Positions 1-8,247 of a DNA stretch of 53,728 bases are shown here, piece after piece (the first letter of the stretch is position 1; each line of letters begins with the position of its first letter). Below the pieces are notes generated by a model, which was not told the DNA's origin, did no database searches, and saw nothing but the letters and a program-made list of their open reading frames with translations. This DNA is from Geothrix edaphica (GTDB lineage: Bacteria; Acidobacteriota; Holophagae; Holophagales; Holophagaceae), in the NCBI RefSeq assembly GCF_030268045.1, contig NZ_BSDC01000005.1, forward strand, positions 1-53,728, given 5' to 3'. The translations under genes and the position numbers were made by a program.

Positions 1-232
1 CCCCCTCGGGCCAATGTTCTGGTCGAAAAATTGTTCTGAATCCCATGCACCGTCCTTAGACGACACACGGAACCCTCAAAGGCTTCCTATCTTCTATCCG
101 GTTTTCAAAGACGCCCACCACGCTTCCGCATGGTCCGAAGCTGCCTTCCGGCACCCTCCAGCACCTCGCAGCCTCAACTGCGCAGGACGTTTAGATTACC
201 AGGGGAGTGTCGCAGCGCAAGCGGAAATTTTT
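1..232 (-). promoter_or_regulatory. Probable rRNA operon promoter and leader with boxA, reading left off the window
   Basis: Read on the minus strand, bases 111-101 give TCTTTGAAAAC followed by CGGATAG. This closely matches the boxA antitermination element of rRNA leaders (compare the Bacillus TTCTTTGAAAACT type). Upstream there is a candidate promoter: -35 TTGCGC at 220-215, a 16-base spacer, -10 TAATCT at 198-193, and an A/T-rich tract at 232-222 that could act as an UP element. No 16S start is visible in the first 100 bases, so a mature rRNA would begin beyond the left edge. I see no convincing protein gene in 1-282. The boxA match is seen directly; the rRNA operon is inferred. Confidence 0.5.
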
Positions 233-282
233 CAGGAGGCGCGCGCCAACGTTACGTCTCTGGAGAAATCCCCTGGCAATTC

Positions 283-1419
283 CTAGGAAATCCCCAGTTT
301 CAGGAGGGTCCGGCGCTTGCCCGATTCCACGGCAGGCTGATCGAAGGGGTCCACCTCCAGCGCCATCCCGGACAGGCCGACCACCAGCTGCCAGGCCATG
401 AGGAAGGCTCCCAGCGATGCTTCATCCAGCGCATCCAGATGCCAATGCACCACCGAGATGCCAGCGCTCTCCAGCGCCTCGCGCGTGCCCTCCGCCTGCG
501 CCCGCAGGATGTCCTCGCCCCCCCATCGCCCCAGCCCCGTGAACGGGCACTGCGGCGGCGGATCCGAAGGTTCAGTCGCGTGGTCGTGGCCCACGGTCAC
601 CAGCACCACACCCACGTTGCGCGGGCCGTCCAGCCACCGCTGCAGCTGGGCGTGCTGATCCTGCGGGCCGATGGCCCGGACGGGCGTGAGGCCCCGGCGG
701 CTGCCGTCTGCCGCCTGCTTGCCCAGGCTCTCCGCCACCAGCTGCACCCACCAGGCGCCCACGGTCTCCAGCCGGGTGGCGTAAGGCAGGAGCACCCACT
801 GATCCGTGCCGCGCACGAAGCCGCCGGAGAACGCGCGCACCATCTCCCACACGCGGGCGCCCCAGACGCCGCGCCCCTGCTCCGTCTGCGCGACCACCTC
901 GCGGGCGCCCGTGAGGAAGCGGCAGGGGTCGAGGCCCGCCCAGCGCAGCGGCAGCGCGCCGATGGCCGTGAACGCCGAGTAGCGCCCCCCCACCTGCTCC
1001 GGAATCGGCAGCAGCGTCCAGCCCTCGGCCCGCGCCAGCTGCGCCAGCGGGTTCTGGTCATCCTGCGTGATGGCCACGGGCGCCTGGCGCCAGCGACCCC
1101 AACCGGCCTGGGCCCGCAGCCGCCCGATCCAGGTCCAGAGCTCCAGGGTGCGCCCGCTCTTGGAGGCGAACACCAGCTGGTCCTCCGGCTCCAGGCGCAG
1201 GCCATTGCACTCCGGAGAGGCCAGCGGCTGCCAGCGGTGGCGTAGCGAGGCTCCAGCGAGAGCGTGGATGAGCGCGTCCGCGGGCAGCAGCGAGCCGCCG
1301 ATCCCGCACCAGAGCAGCCGGCCGGGCGCCAGGGCCGGGGGTAGCGCCACGTCCTCGGCGCCGAGCCACCCCGACATCGGATGTCCAACCATCCGCTGCC
1401 ACAATTCCCTTGAATCCAT
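283..1419 (-). CDS. pgi: Glucose-6-phosphate isomerase
   Basis: Cytoplasmic enzyme interconverting glucose 6-phosphate and fructose 6-phosphate in glycolysis and gluconeogenesis. The 378-residue protein shows the isomerase landmarks in order: GIGGS (39-43), SKSGRT (86-91), the sugar-phosphate loop GGRYS (144-148), VAESLGKQ with the catalytic Glu at 230, a His at 256 in QDQHAQ, and a C-terminal ESGK with Lys368. It is shorter than the E. coli (about 549) and Bacillus (about 450) enzymes but has all catalytic positions. I chose the ATG at 1419 rather than 1443 because AGGAG lies 8 bases before it. It is divergent from galU, which supplies UDP-glucose from the same sugar-phosphate pool. Confidence 0.9.
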   Translation of the reverse strand: MDSRELWQRMVGHPMSGWLGAEDVALPPALAPGRLLWCGIGGSLLPADALIHALAGASLRHRWQPLASPECNGLRLEPEDQLVFASKSGRTLELWTWIGRLRAQAGWGRWRQAPVAITQDDQNPLAQLARAEGWTLLPIPEQVGGRYSAFTAIGALPLRWAGLDPCRFLTGAREVVAQTEQGRGVWGARVWEMVRAFSGGFVRGTDQWVLLPYATRLETVGAWWVQLVAESLGKQAADGSRRGLTPVRAIGPQDQHAQLQRWLDGPRNVGVVLVTVGHDHATEPSDPPPQCPFTGLGRWGGEDILRAQAEGTREALESAGISVVHWHLDALDEASLGAFLMAWQLVVGLSGMALEVDPFDQPAVESGKRRTLLKLGIS

Positions 1420-1472
1420 TCGCGCTTCTCCTGTTTCAGCCATCTTAGGCCATCATGACCGCTGGAGCCGCT

Positions 1473-2345
1473 ATGAAGACCCTTCGCAAAGCTGTCATCC
1501 CCGTCGCCGGCCTGGGCACCCGCTTCCTGCCCGCCACCAAGGCCCAGCCCAAGGAGATGCTGCCCTTGGTGGACACGCCGGTGATCCAGTACGTGGTCGA
1601 GGAGGCCATCCGCGCCGGGGTCGAGAGCATCGTCCTCGTGACCGGCCGCGGCAAGGGCGCCATCGAGAACCACTTCGACGTCGCCTACGAGCTGGAGGAC
1701 ACCCTCCGCCGCCGCGGCAAGCAGGAGGATCTGGACCTGGTGCGGGACATCACCCACCTCGCCCAGTTCGCCTACGTGCGCCAGGGCGAGCCCCTGGGCC
1801 TCGGCCACGCGGTGCTGTGCGCCCGCCACGCGGTCGGCGATGAGCCCTTCGCCCTGCTCCTGGGCGACGATGTCTTCGATGAGCGCGACTCGGCCCTGGA
1901 TGCGCTCATCAAGGCCTACCAGGCCACCGGGAAGTCTGTCGTGGGTGTCCAGGAGGTCCCGGTGGAACATGTCTCCCGGTACGGCATCGTCAGCGCACCC
2001 GGGAAGGACGAGCCTATCTGGGATGTGACAGCGATTGTCGAAAAGCCGGAACCGGCCCAGGCCCCCAGTCGCTGGGCCGTCGTGGGGCGCTACGTCCTGG
2101 AGCCCCGGGTGTTCGAGCACCTCGCCGCCCTGAAGCCCGGCGTCGGCGGCGAGTACCAGCTCACGGACGCCCTGGCGAGCCTGGCCCGCGAGGGACGCCT
2201 GGTCGCGGCCCCCATCCCGGCCAAGCGCTTCGACACCGGCAACAAGCTCGACTACCTGAAGGCCAATGTGGAGTTCGCCCTCAAGCGGGAGGACCTGCGC
2301 CGCGATTTCACCGCCTACCTGAAGGATCTGGTGAAGGGCCTCTAG
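1473..2345 (+). CDS. galU: UTP--glucose-1-phosphate uridylyltransferase
   Basis: Makes UDP-glucose from UTP and glucose 1-phosphate for polysaccharide and envelope synthesis. The 290-residue protein begins with the family signature MKTLRKAVIPVAGLGTRF and continues LPATKA..KEMLPL (nucleotide-binding loop, residues 13-32), followed by VEEAI, LLGDDV and the C-terminal FDTGNKLDYLKA region. Length matches bacterial GalU. I chose the ATG at 1473 over that at 1455 because GGAG sits 5 bases upstream and the protein then starts like other GalU proteins. The gene is divergent from pgi and its stop codon overlaps that of the convergent copA in a shared CTAG. Confidence 0.95.
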   Translation: MKTLRKAVIPVAGLGTRFLPATKAQPKEMLPLVDTPVIQYVVEEAIRAGVESIVLVTGRGKGAIENHFDVAYELEDTLRRRGKQEDLDLVRDITHLAQFAYVRQGEPLGLGHAVLCARHAVGDEPFALLLGDDVFDERDSALDALIKAYQATGKSVVGVQEVPVEHVSRYGIVSAPGKDEPIWDVTAIVEKPEPAQAPSRWAVVGRYVLEPRVFEHLAALKPGVGGEYQLTDALASLAREGRLVAAPIPAKRFDTGNKLDYLKANVEFALKREDLRRDFTAYLKDLVKGL

Positions 2346-4456
2346 CGGCGCAGCCGCAGGGCGTTCAGCACCACGGTCAGGGAACTCAGCCCCATGGCCA
2401 GCCCGGCGAGCATGGGCCCGCCGAACCGCTCCAGCTGGCCCGAGGCCGCCAGGGGCACCAGCACCAGGTTGTAGCCGAAGGCCCAACCCAGGTTCTGGCG
2501 GATCACGCGGTGCGTCCGCAAGGCGAGACGGCGTGCGGCAAGGATGGGCTCCAATCCCGGCCGCAGCAGCACCAGGGGAGCCGCCGCCATGGCCGCGCCG
2601 GTGCCCTGCTCGCCGGCCCCGGAGCCCATGGCGATGCCACAGTCCGCCTGGGCCAGGGCCGGCGCATCGTTCACGCCATCACCCACGAAGCCGACCACGG
2701 CGCCCTGGGCCTGGAGCTCCCGGATGCGGGCGAGCTTGCCCTCGGGGCGCAAGCCTGCGGCCACCGATTCGATGCCCACGGCCTCGGCCATCTTCGCCGC
2801 AGGCTCCGCGCGATCGCCCGTGAACAGGTGGAGGCGGAGACCCTGCTGACGCAGCTGTCCCGCCACCGCCGGGCTCTCGGCCCGGAGCCGGTCGCCCAGC
2901 ACGAACACGCCCTTCAGCCCGGAAGCGTCCGCCAGCCCCACGGCGATCCCGTCCTCATCCACCTCCGGGAAGGCCACCCCGAGGAAAGCGGCGCTGCCCA
3001 GGCGCCAGGCGTGGCCGTCGATCTCACCGCTGACGCCGCCGCCGGGATGGGCGCGGAAGGCCGACACCGGCTTCAGGGCCCCGGCATGGGCCGTCACGAG
3101 GCCGCGGGCGATGGGATGCTCCGAGTCCCGTTCCAGGCTGGCCGCGAGCCGCAGCAGGTCCGCATCGGCCAGGCCCGAGGTCGCCAGGACCCGGCGCAGC
3201 CGCGGTCGCCCCTCGGTGATGGTCCCGGTCTTGTCGAAGGCGAGGTCCGTGGCCTGGCCGAGGGCCTCCAGGGCCGCGGCATCGCGCACCAGTACGCCCT
3301 TCCGGGCGGCGGAGCCCAGGCCCACCATCACCGCCACCGGCGTGGCGAGCCCGAGGGCGCAGGGGCAGGCGATCACCAGCAGGGTCACGGCCGGCCGCCA
3401 GGCGGAGGCGAGGGCGCCGGTGGCCAGCCACCAGCCCGCCAGGGTCAGCAGGGCCAGAACGAGGATGGCCGGCACGAACACGGCGCTGATGCGATCCGCC
3501 AGATCCTGGGCGGGGGCCTTGGAGCCCTGGGCCTGGGCCACCAGCTGGGCCATGCGGGCCAGCTGGGTCTGGGCCCCCACAGCCTGGATCTCCATCTCCA
3601 GCGCAGAACCATGGACCACGGTGCCGGCCACCAGACCTTCACCCGGCCCCTTGGGGACAGGCAGGGGTTCGCCCGTGAGCATGGATTCGTCTACCTCCGC
3701 CTGGCCCGCGGTCACGCGGCCATCCGCCGGCACCGAGTGGCCGGGCAGCACCCGGACGCGATCGCCGGGGCGCAGGTCCGCCACCGGGATTTCCGTCACC
3801 GTGCCGTCCGGCCCGAGGCGCAGGGCCGTGGGTGGTGCCAGCGCCAGCAGCTCCTTCAAGGCATCCGTGGCCCTGGACTTGGCCCGGCTCTCCAGGTACT
3901 TGCCCGTGAGCAGGAAGGCCACCAGGGCCGCAGCCGTCTCGAAGCTGAGGTGGTGGACGCCGTTCAGCCACTCCGCCACGGCAAAGATCCAGGCCACGCC
4001 CGAACCCAGGGCGATGAGGGTGTCCATGGAGGCCTGGCCGTGCCGTGCCTGGCGCCCCGCCCGGACAAAGAACCCCCAGCCGGCCCAGAAGACCACGGGG
4101 GCTGACAGCAAGGCCTGGACCCACCCGGGCAGGTGCAGCCCCAGGCCGGGGATCATGGCCAGCAGCAGGGGCGCCGTGAGGACCAGGGCGACAATCATCC
4201 GGTTCCGGGCCGGGCCGGGATCGTCTTCGGCCTGCACCACCGCCTGATCCGCCTGAGGGCGGCCCAGGCCATAGCCCGCCTCCTCGACCTGTGCCGCCAG
4301 CGTCTCGAAGCTGGCCTCGCCTTCCACTGTGGCCGTGGAGGTGGCGAGGTTGACGGAGGCCGCCCGGACACCGGGGGTTTCCACCAAGGCCTTCTCCACG
4401 TGCCGCACGCAGGAGGCGCAGGTCATGCCAGTGACGGTATAGGTCTCGCTGCTCAT
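2342..4456 (-). CDS. copA: Copper-exporting P-type ATPase
   Basis: P1B-type ATPase that exports Cu(I) from the cytoplasm. The 704-residue protein has one N-terminal heavy-metal domain (GMTCASC, 10-16), the actuator TGE loop (261-263), the membrane CPC metal site (364-366), the phosphorylated DKTGT (Asp408), an SEHP nucleotide motif (445-448) and GDGVND (592-597). GYN near 661-663 and MGLSS near 688-692 are the P1B-1 signatures for copper or silver rather than zinc or cadmium. It is the last gene of a merR-copZ-copA operon, 18 bases after copZ. Its stop codon overlaps that of galU on the other strand. Confidence 0.95.
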   Translation of the reverse strand: MSSETYTVTGMTCASCVRHVEKALVETPGVRAASVNLATSTATVEGEASFETLAAQVEEAGYGLGRPQADQAVVQAEDDPGPARNRMIVALVLTAPLLLAMIPGLGLHLPGWVQALLSAPVVFWAGWGFFVRAGRQARHGQASMDTLIALGSGVAWIFAVAEWLNGVHHLSFETAAALVAFLLTGKYLESRAKSRATDALKELLALAPPTALRLGPDGTVTEIPVADLRPGDRVRVLPGHSVPADGRVTAGQAEVDESMLTGEPLPVPKGPGEGLVAGTVVHGSALEMEIQAVGAQTQLARMAQLVAQAQGSKAPAQDLADRISAVFVPAILVLALLTLAGWWLATGALASAWRPAVTLLVIACPCALGLATPVAVMVGLGSAARKGVLVRDAAALEALGQATDLAFDKTGTITEGRPRLRRVLATSGLADADLLRLAASLERDSEHPIARGLVTAHAGALKPVSAFRAHPGGGVSGEIDGHAWRLGSAAFLGVAFPEVDEDGIAVGLADASGLKGVFVLGDRLRAESPAVAGQLRQQGLRLHLFTGDRAEPAAKMAEAVGIESVAAGLRPEGKLARIRELQAQGAVVGFVGDGVNDAPALAQADCGIAMGSGAGEQGTGAAMAAAPLVLLRPGLEPILAARRLALRTHRVIRQNLGWAFGYNLVLVPLAASGQLERFGGPMLAGLAMGLSSLTVVLNALRLRR

Positions 4457-4474
4457 GTCGGTTCCGGGTTCGGC

Positions 4475-4681
4475 CTAGGCCGGCTCCGTCATCTGGTAGC
4501 CCGCTTCGGCCACGGCGGCGGACAGGGCCCCGAAGCTCGCGGTGCCGGTCACCTTGGCCGTGCCGCTGGTCAGGTCCACGGCCACCTCCGTGACGCCGGG
4601 GGTATTGCGGAGCGCCTTGTCGACGTGGCGGACACAGCCGCCGCAGGTCATGCCGGTCACGCGATAGGTATGGGTGTTCAT
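4475..4681 (-). CDS. copZ: CopZ-like copper chaperone (heavy-metal-associated domain)
   Basis: A 68-residue stand-alone heavy-metal-associated domain with the metal-binding motif GMTCGGC at residues 10-16 and the usual beta-alpha-beta-beta-alpha-beta pattern ending in AEAGYQM. In this family the two cysteines bind Cu(I) and pass it to the CopA N-terminal domain. It sits between the merR regulator (16 bases upstream) and copA (18 bases downstream), so all three are probably on one transcript. The domain is clearly related to the CopA N-terminus here (both have a TGMTC..C..HV..AL pattern), consistent with duplication. Copper specificity is inferred from CopA. Confidence 0.9.
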   Translation of the reverse strand: MNTHTYRVTGMTCGGCVRHVDKALRNTPGVTEVAVDLTSGTAKVTGTASFGALSAAVAEAGYQMTEPA

Positions 4682-4697
4682 GGATTCTCCGAAGAGT

Positions 4698-5186
4698 TCA
4701 GGCCCGCAGCTCCGTGAGCGCAGGCAGGCGTTCAGCCTCGTTGAGCAGGGTCTCCATCAGGTTGCAGCCGAGATCGCTGCTCTGACCGTCCGGCGTCCCC
4801 AGGGTGATGCGGAGGATCTCCACCAGCAGCTGGATCTCCGCGAGCCGGCCCTCCAGGACGCGGAGCTTGCCGCCCAGGGCGTCGCGCACATGGGCGCAGG
4901 GGGCGCTGTCCTGGCGCAGGGCCCGCAGCAGCTCCTGGATCTCGTCCAGCGTGAAGCCCGCGGCCTGGGAGGCCTTCAGGATCCGCACCCACTGGATGGC
5001 CTGGGGCGGGAAGAGGCGGTAGCCCTTGGGCGACCGGGGCAGGTCGCCAAAGACGCCGGCATCCGCATAGAAGCGCAGGTTCCGGGCGGTCAGGCCCGAG
5101 CGGGCCGCAAGCTGGCCGATCTTCAGCAGACGCTGGGCGGGGGGCGCGGAGGCCGGGGTGGGACGGAAGTCGGCGACGGTCGACAT
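4698..5186 (-). CDS. MerR-family metal-responsive regulator
   Basis: A 162-residue transcription regulator. The MerR helix-turn-helix and wing occupy about residues 21-90 (LKIGQLAARSGLTARNLRFY, then SPKGYRLF), followed by a dimerisation helix and a C-terminal metal site with Cys97, His99 and Cys141. MerR proteins twist promoters with over-long spacers to activate them when metal binds. Exactly such a promoter lies in front of this gene, so it is probably autoregulated and controls copZ and copA. The N-terminal extension of about 20 residues is longer than usual. The start is supported by GGAGG five bases upstream. The Cys spacing is not the classic CueR pair, so the inducing metal is inferred from the neighbours. 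Confidence 0.88.
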   Translation of the reverse strand: MSTVADFRPTPASAPPAQRLLKIGQLAARSGLTARNLRFYADAGVFGDLPRSPKGYRLFPPQAIQWVRILKASQAAGFTLDEIQELLRALRQDSAPCAHVRDALGGKLRVLEGRLAEIQLLVEILRITLGTPDGQSSDLGCNLMETLLNEAERLPALTELRA

Positions 5187-5213
5187 GGGAACCTCCCAAA
5201 GGCGAACACCCCC

Positions 5214-5244
5214 AGCTTAAGCCTCCAGTTACATGGAAGCTCAA
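5214..5244 (-). promoter_or_regulatory. MerR-type promoter with 19-base spacer and dyad operator
   Basis: On the minus strand the sequence reads TTGAGC (5244-5239), a 19-base spacer, then TAAGCT (5219-5214). The spacer contains an imperfect inverted repeat, AGCTTCCA then six bases then TGGAGGCT, matching at 7 of 8 positions. A 19-base spacer with a central dyad is the hallmark of MerR-activated promoters. It lies between the mnmG stop and the merR start and would drive merR-copZ-copA. Confidence 0.8.
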
Positions 5245-5262
5245 GGATAAAATCACAAAAAA

Positions 5263-7146
5263 CTATATGCGCTGAGAGCGATGGATATGCAGGTGCAGCA
5301 GCGTCACGGCCGCCGGGGTGACCCCGGGGATCCGGCTGGCCTGCCCAAGGGTCTCGGGGCGATGCAATGCAAGCTTTTCCAATACTTCCTTGGAAAGTCC
5401 GTGCAGATGCTCGATGCGGAAGTCCGCCGGGATCCGCACATGGTCCCAGGCCCGGTGGCCCTCCAGGAGGCGGGCCTCCCGCTCCCGGTAGGGGGCGTAG
5501 CGCAGGTCGAAGAGCAGCAGGTCCCGCTCCCAGGCAGGGTTCCAACCCGCCTGCGGCTCGGCCCACCCCGCCAGAAGGGTCAGGCACGCATCGGCTTCGG
5601 CGGGGCCCATGTGCTGGCGACGCAGCAGGTCCGACAGGGCCAGGCCCGCGTCCAGCCGCAGGCCCGCCGCGGCGGCGATGGACCCGAAGGGGCTGGTCTG
5701 GGTCACCCAGGCCGCATCGCACTGGGCGCGCAGGCGCTCCCGCCGGTCGATCCTGGCCTCCACCAGGGCCAGTTCCCCGACGGTCAGGGCTCCCACCTCC
5801 CGGGCCACGCCCAGGAGCCGGGCGTCCGCCACATCGCAGGCCAGGCCCAGCCGGTGCTCCGCCCGGGCCGTGAGCATGCGGTAGGGCTCGTCCGTGCCCT
5901 TGGTGACGAGGTCGTCGACCATCACGCCCAGGTAGGCCTGGTCCCGGCCCAGCACGACGGGCTCCTGGCCCCGCAACCAGCGCACGGCGTTGAGGCCCGC
6001 CAGCAGGCCCTGGCCCGCGGCCTCCTCATAGCCGGTGGTGCCGTTGATCTGGCCCGCGAACCAGACCCCCTCCAGGCTCTCCACCGAGAGATCCCGGCGC
6101 AGCTGCAGGGGGTCGAAGCTGTCGTACTCGATGGCATAGCCGGGGCGCAGGATCTCGGCCCCTTTGAAGCCGGGCAGGCTTCGCACCATGCGGAGCTGCA
6201 CGTCCGGCGGCATGGAGGTGGACAGGCCCGCCAGGTAGATCTCCTCAGTCTCGAGGCTCTCGGGTTCCACGAAGATCTGGTGCCGCCCCTTGTCGGGGAA
6301 CTTCACGAACTTGTCCTCGATGGACGGACAGTAGCGGGGCCCGACGCCCTCGATGTGGCCCCCGTAGAGGCTCGATTTCGGCAGGTTCTCCCGCACGATG
6401 GCCTCGGTCTCCGCCGTGGTGTGGACGATGTGGCAGGGCACCTGGGGCTGGGGGATCTCCCGGCTGAAGAAGCTGAAGGGCCGGGGCGGGTCGTCTCCCG
6501 GCTGGACCTCGAGCCGGCTGAAGTCGATGGAGGCCCGCGCCAGCCGGGGGCTCGTGCCGGTCTTCAGGCGGCGGTTCCGGAGGCCCAGGGCCTTGAGCTG
6601 GTCCGCCAGGTGGGTGCTGGCGGGCTCCCCGGCCCGACCCGCCTCCAGGCGGCGCTCGCCGATGAGGATGCGCCCGTTGAGGAAGGTGCCGCTGGTGACC
6701 ACCACCGCGTCGCAGGGCAGGACGGAACCATCCAGCAGCTCCACGCCCCGCAGGCCCCGGGTGCCCCCCGCCCAGAGGATCGCCGTGGCCATGCCCTGCC
6801 GCAGCTTGAGGTTCGGCAGGTGCTCCAGGAGCCGGCGGGCGGCACTGCGGTACTTCACCTTGTCCGCCTGGGCCCGGGGGCCGCGTACGGCCACGCCGCG
6901 GCTTTCATTGAGGATGCGGAAATGGATGCCCGTGGCGTCGATGAGTCGGCCCATGGCCCCGCCCAGCGCATCCAGCTCGCGCACCATGTGGCCCTTGCCC
7001 ACACCGCCGATGCTGGGGTTGCAGCTCATCTGGCCGATCTGGTCGAGGTTCATGGTGAGCAGCGTCGTGGCCATGCCCATGCGGGCAGCGATGTGCGCCG
7101 CCTCGATTCCCGCATGTCCGCCGCCAATGACCACCACCTGCTTCAT
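5263..7146 (-). CDS. mnmG: tRNA uridine-5-carboxymethylaminomethyl(34) synthesis enzyme MnmG
   Basis: FAD protein that, with MnmE, modifies the wobble uridine of certain tRNAs. The 627-residue protein opens with the Rossmann FAD motif VVVIGGGHAGIEAA, followed by SCNPSIGG, a TSGTFLNG segment, PSIEDKFVKF and the C-terminal helical domain. Length is normal for the family. The ATG at 7146 is preceded by GGAGG at seven bases. Just upstream, the first 42 bases of the gene are repeated, separated by 113 bases holding two palindromes. An open frame from the upstream copy runs to a TGA overlapping this ATG. The coding region itself looks intact. Confidence 0.96.
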   Translation of the reverse strand: MKQVVVIGGGHAGIEAAHIAARMGMATTLLTMNLDQIGQMSCNPSIGGVGKGHMVRELDALGGAMGRLIDATGIHFRILNESRGVAVRGPRAQADKVKYRSAARRLLEHLPNLKLRQGMATAILWAGGTRGLRGVELLDGSVLPCDAVVVTSGTFLNGRILIGERRLEAGRAGEPASTHLADQLKALGLRNRRLKTGTSPRLARASIDFSRLEVQPGDDPPRPFSFFSREIPQPQVPCHIVHTTAETEAIVRENLPKSSLYGGHIEGVGPRYCPSIEDKFVKFPDKGRHQIFVEPESLETEEIYLAGLSTSMPPDVQLRMVRSLPGFKGAEILRPGYAIEYDSFDPLQLRRDLSVESLEGVWFAGQINGTTGYEEAAGQGLLAGLNAVRWLRGQEPVVLGRDQAYLGVMVDDLVTKGTDEPYRMLTARAEHRLGLACDVADARLLGVAREVGALTVGELALVEARIDRRERLRAQCDAAWVTQTSPFGSIAAAAGLRLDAGLALSDLLRRQHMGPAEADACLTLLAGWAEPQAGWNPAWERDLLLFDLRYAPYREREARLLEGHRAWDHVRIPADFRIEHLHGLSKEVLEKLALHRPETLGQASRIPGVTPAAVTLLHLHIHRSQRI

Positions 7147-7300
7147 CGCAGGACCTCCAGCCCGCCTTTGATGAGGGGAATCGAGGCCTCCCTCCTATCG
7201 CAGGCGACATCCAGTCGCCTGCTCCCGCGCTCCGCTTCGCGGAACCGCGGAGTCGGGACGATTCCCGCATGTCCGCCGCCAATGACCACCACCTGCTTCA
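7104..7300. repeat. 42-bp direct repeat of the mnmG 5' end flanking a 113-bp insert
   Basis: Bases 7104-7145 (inside mnmG) and 7259-7300 (upstream) are identical over 42 bases. They are separated by 113 bases. The upstream copy has GGAGG, five bases, then TTG in place of ATG, so it could be the original start region. A 12-base inverted repeat, GCCTCGATTCCC (7100-7111) and GGGAATCGAGGC (7176-7187), also links mnmG to the insert. The arrangement looks like insertion of a palindromic element with target duplication, or a template-switch event. Confidence 0.85.
7200..7258. repeat. REP-like pair of palindromes upstream of mnmG
   Basis: Two hairpins lie side by side. The first (7200-7222) has a perfect nine-base stem, GCAGGCGAC, with loop ATCCA. 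The second (7223-7258) has stem segments TCCCG and CTCCGC pairing with GCGGAG and CGGGA around a central loop. The second palindrome ends exactly where the upstream 42-base repeat begins. Paired GC-rich hairpins in an intergenic region resemble REP/REPIN elements; no second copy was noticed in this window. Confidence 0.6.
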
Positions 7301-7367
7301 AGCCATCCTCCGAGGGCTGTCAGGATACCCTCCCCAATCCGCGGCCACGGGACCCGCCTGGATGTGA

Positions 7368-7373
7368 GAAAAT
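7368..7373 (+). promoter_or_regulatory. Candidate -10 element six bases before the pssA start
   Basis: GAAAAT is followed by exactly six bases (GGGGCC) and then the ATG of pssA. No convincing ribosome binding site is seen. The geometry suggests a leaderless transcript. No clear -35 is visible. Confidence 0.3.
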
Positions 7374-7379
7374 GGGGCC

Positions 7380-8219
7380 ATGCGACCCCGTTTGAGCCCC
7401 GAGGAACGCCGTGACAGGCGAAAGCGCGCCATGCGGCGGTCCATGTTCGTGCTGCCCTCCAGCATCACCATGGCTTCGATTTTCTGCGGCTTCTCCAGCG
7501 TCGTCATGTCCATCAACGCCGCCGGGGCCACTCCGGAGCGCTTCTTCCTGTGGGCCGCCGGCCTGCTGGTGCTGGCGGGGGTCTTCGACGGCCTGGATGG
7601 CCGCGTGGCCCGGGCCACCAACACCGCCACGGAGTTCGGCGTGCAGCTGGACAGCCTGGCGGACGTGGTCAGCTTCGGCATGGCCCCGGCCATCCTGGCC
7701 TACCGCTACGGGTTCTTCCAGCTGGGCATCCACGATTCCCACTTGCGGGCCGCGGGCTGGGCCGCCTGCTTCGTCTTCACGGCCTGCGGCGCCCTGCGCC
7801 TGGCCCGGTTCAACGTGCAGGTGGGGGCCGTGGACCCCCGCTACTTCGTGGGCCTGCCCATCCCCGCCGGGGCCGCCTGTGTGGCCTCCGTCATCATCTG
7901 GCGGCCCACGCCGCCGGCTTCCACCCTCCACGCCTACGCCTTCGCTGCGGAGCTCTTCCTCGTGGGTCTCCTGATGGTGTCCACCCTCCGCTTCCCCAGC
8001 TTCAAGAAGCGCGCGGGGAGCCCCCGGGCCGCCATGCTGACCAGCCTCACCATCGTGCTGATGTTCGCGATGCTGATCCTCTTCCAGCAGCGGTTCTTCG
8101 TGGGCTTCTTCGCGGCCTACATCACCCTGGGCCTCCTCCTGAACCTGGCCTGGAAGGCCGGCTGGCGGGGCATCGAGCCCCCCCGGGACGGGGCGGAGAA
8201 CCTCGAGACCGTCCACTGA
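7380..8219 (+). CDS. pssA: CDP-diacylglycerol--serine O-phosphatidyltransferase
   Basis: Integral membrane enzyme joining CDP-diacylglycerol and serine to phosphatidylserine, the precursor of phosphatidylethanolamine. The 279-residue protein carries the CDP-alcohol phosphotransferase motif around residues 73-95: D73-G-x2-A-R78, eight residues, G87, three residues, D91, three residues, D95. Several hydrophobic segments flank it, and the N-terminus is strongly basic, typical of the Gram-positive-type PssA family. It is convergent with the nucleoside transporter gene, 28 bases apart. The short hydrophilic C-terminus is unremarkable. The ATG lacks a good Shine-Dalgarno sequence and has a -10-like hexamer six bases upstream. 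Confidence 0.92.
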   Translation: MRPRLSPEERRDRRKRAMRRSMFVLPSSITMASIFCGFSSVVMSINAAGATPERFFLWAAGLLVLAGVFDGLDGRVARATNTATEFGVQLDSLADVVSFGMAPAILAYRYGFFQLGIHDSHLRAAGWAACFVFTACGALRLARFNVQVGAVDPRYFVGLPIPAGAACVASVIIWRPTPPASTLHAYAFAAELFLVGLLMVSTLRFPSFKKRAGSPRAAMLTSLTIVLMFAMLILFQQRFFVGFFAAYITLGLLLNLAWKAGWRGIEPPRDGAENLETVH

Positions 8220-8247
8220 CGGAAGGCCGCACCGGACCAGGAAGACG

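Noticed and set aside
2510-4105. Long plus-strand open frames over copA
   Set aside because: Antisense shadows of a clear P-type ATPase gene.
5281-7395. 704-residue plus-strand frame over mnmG
   Set aside because: Antisense to a complete MnmG with all motifs; low-complexity composition.
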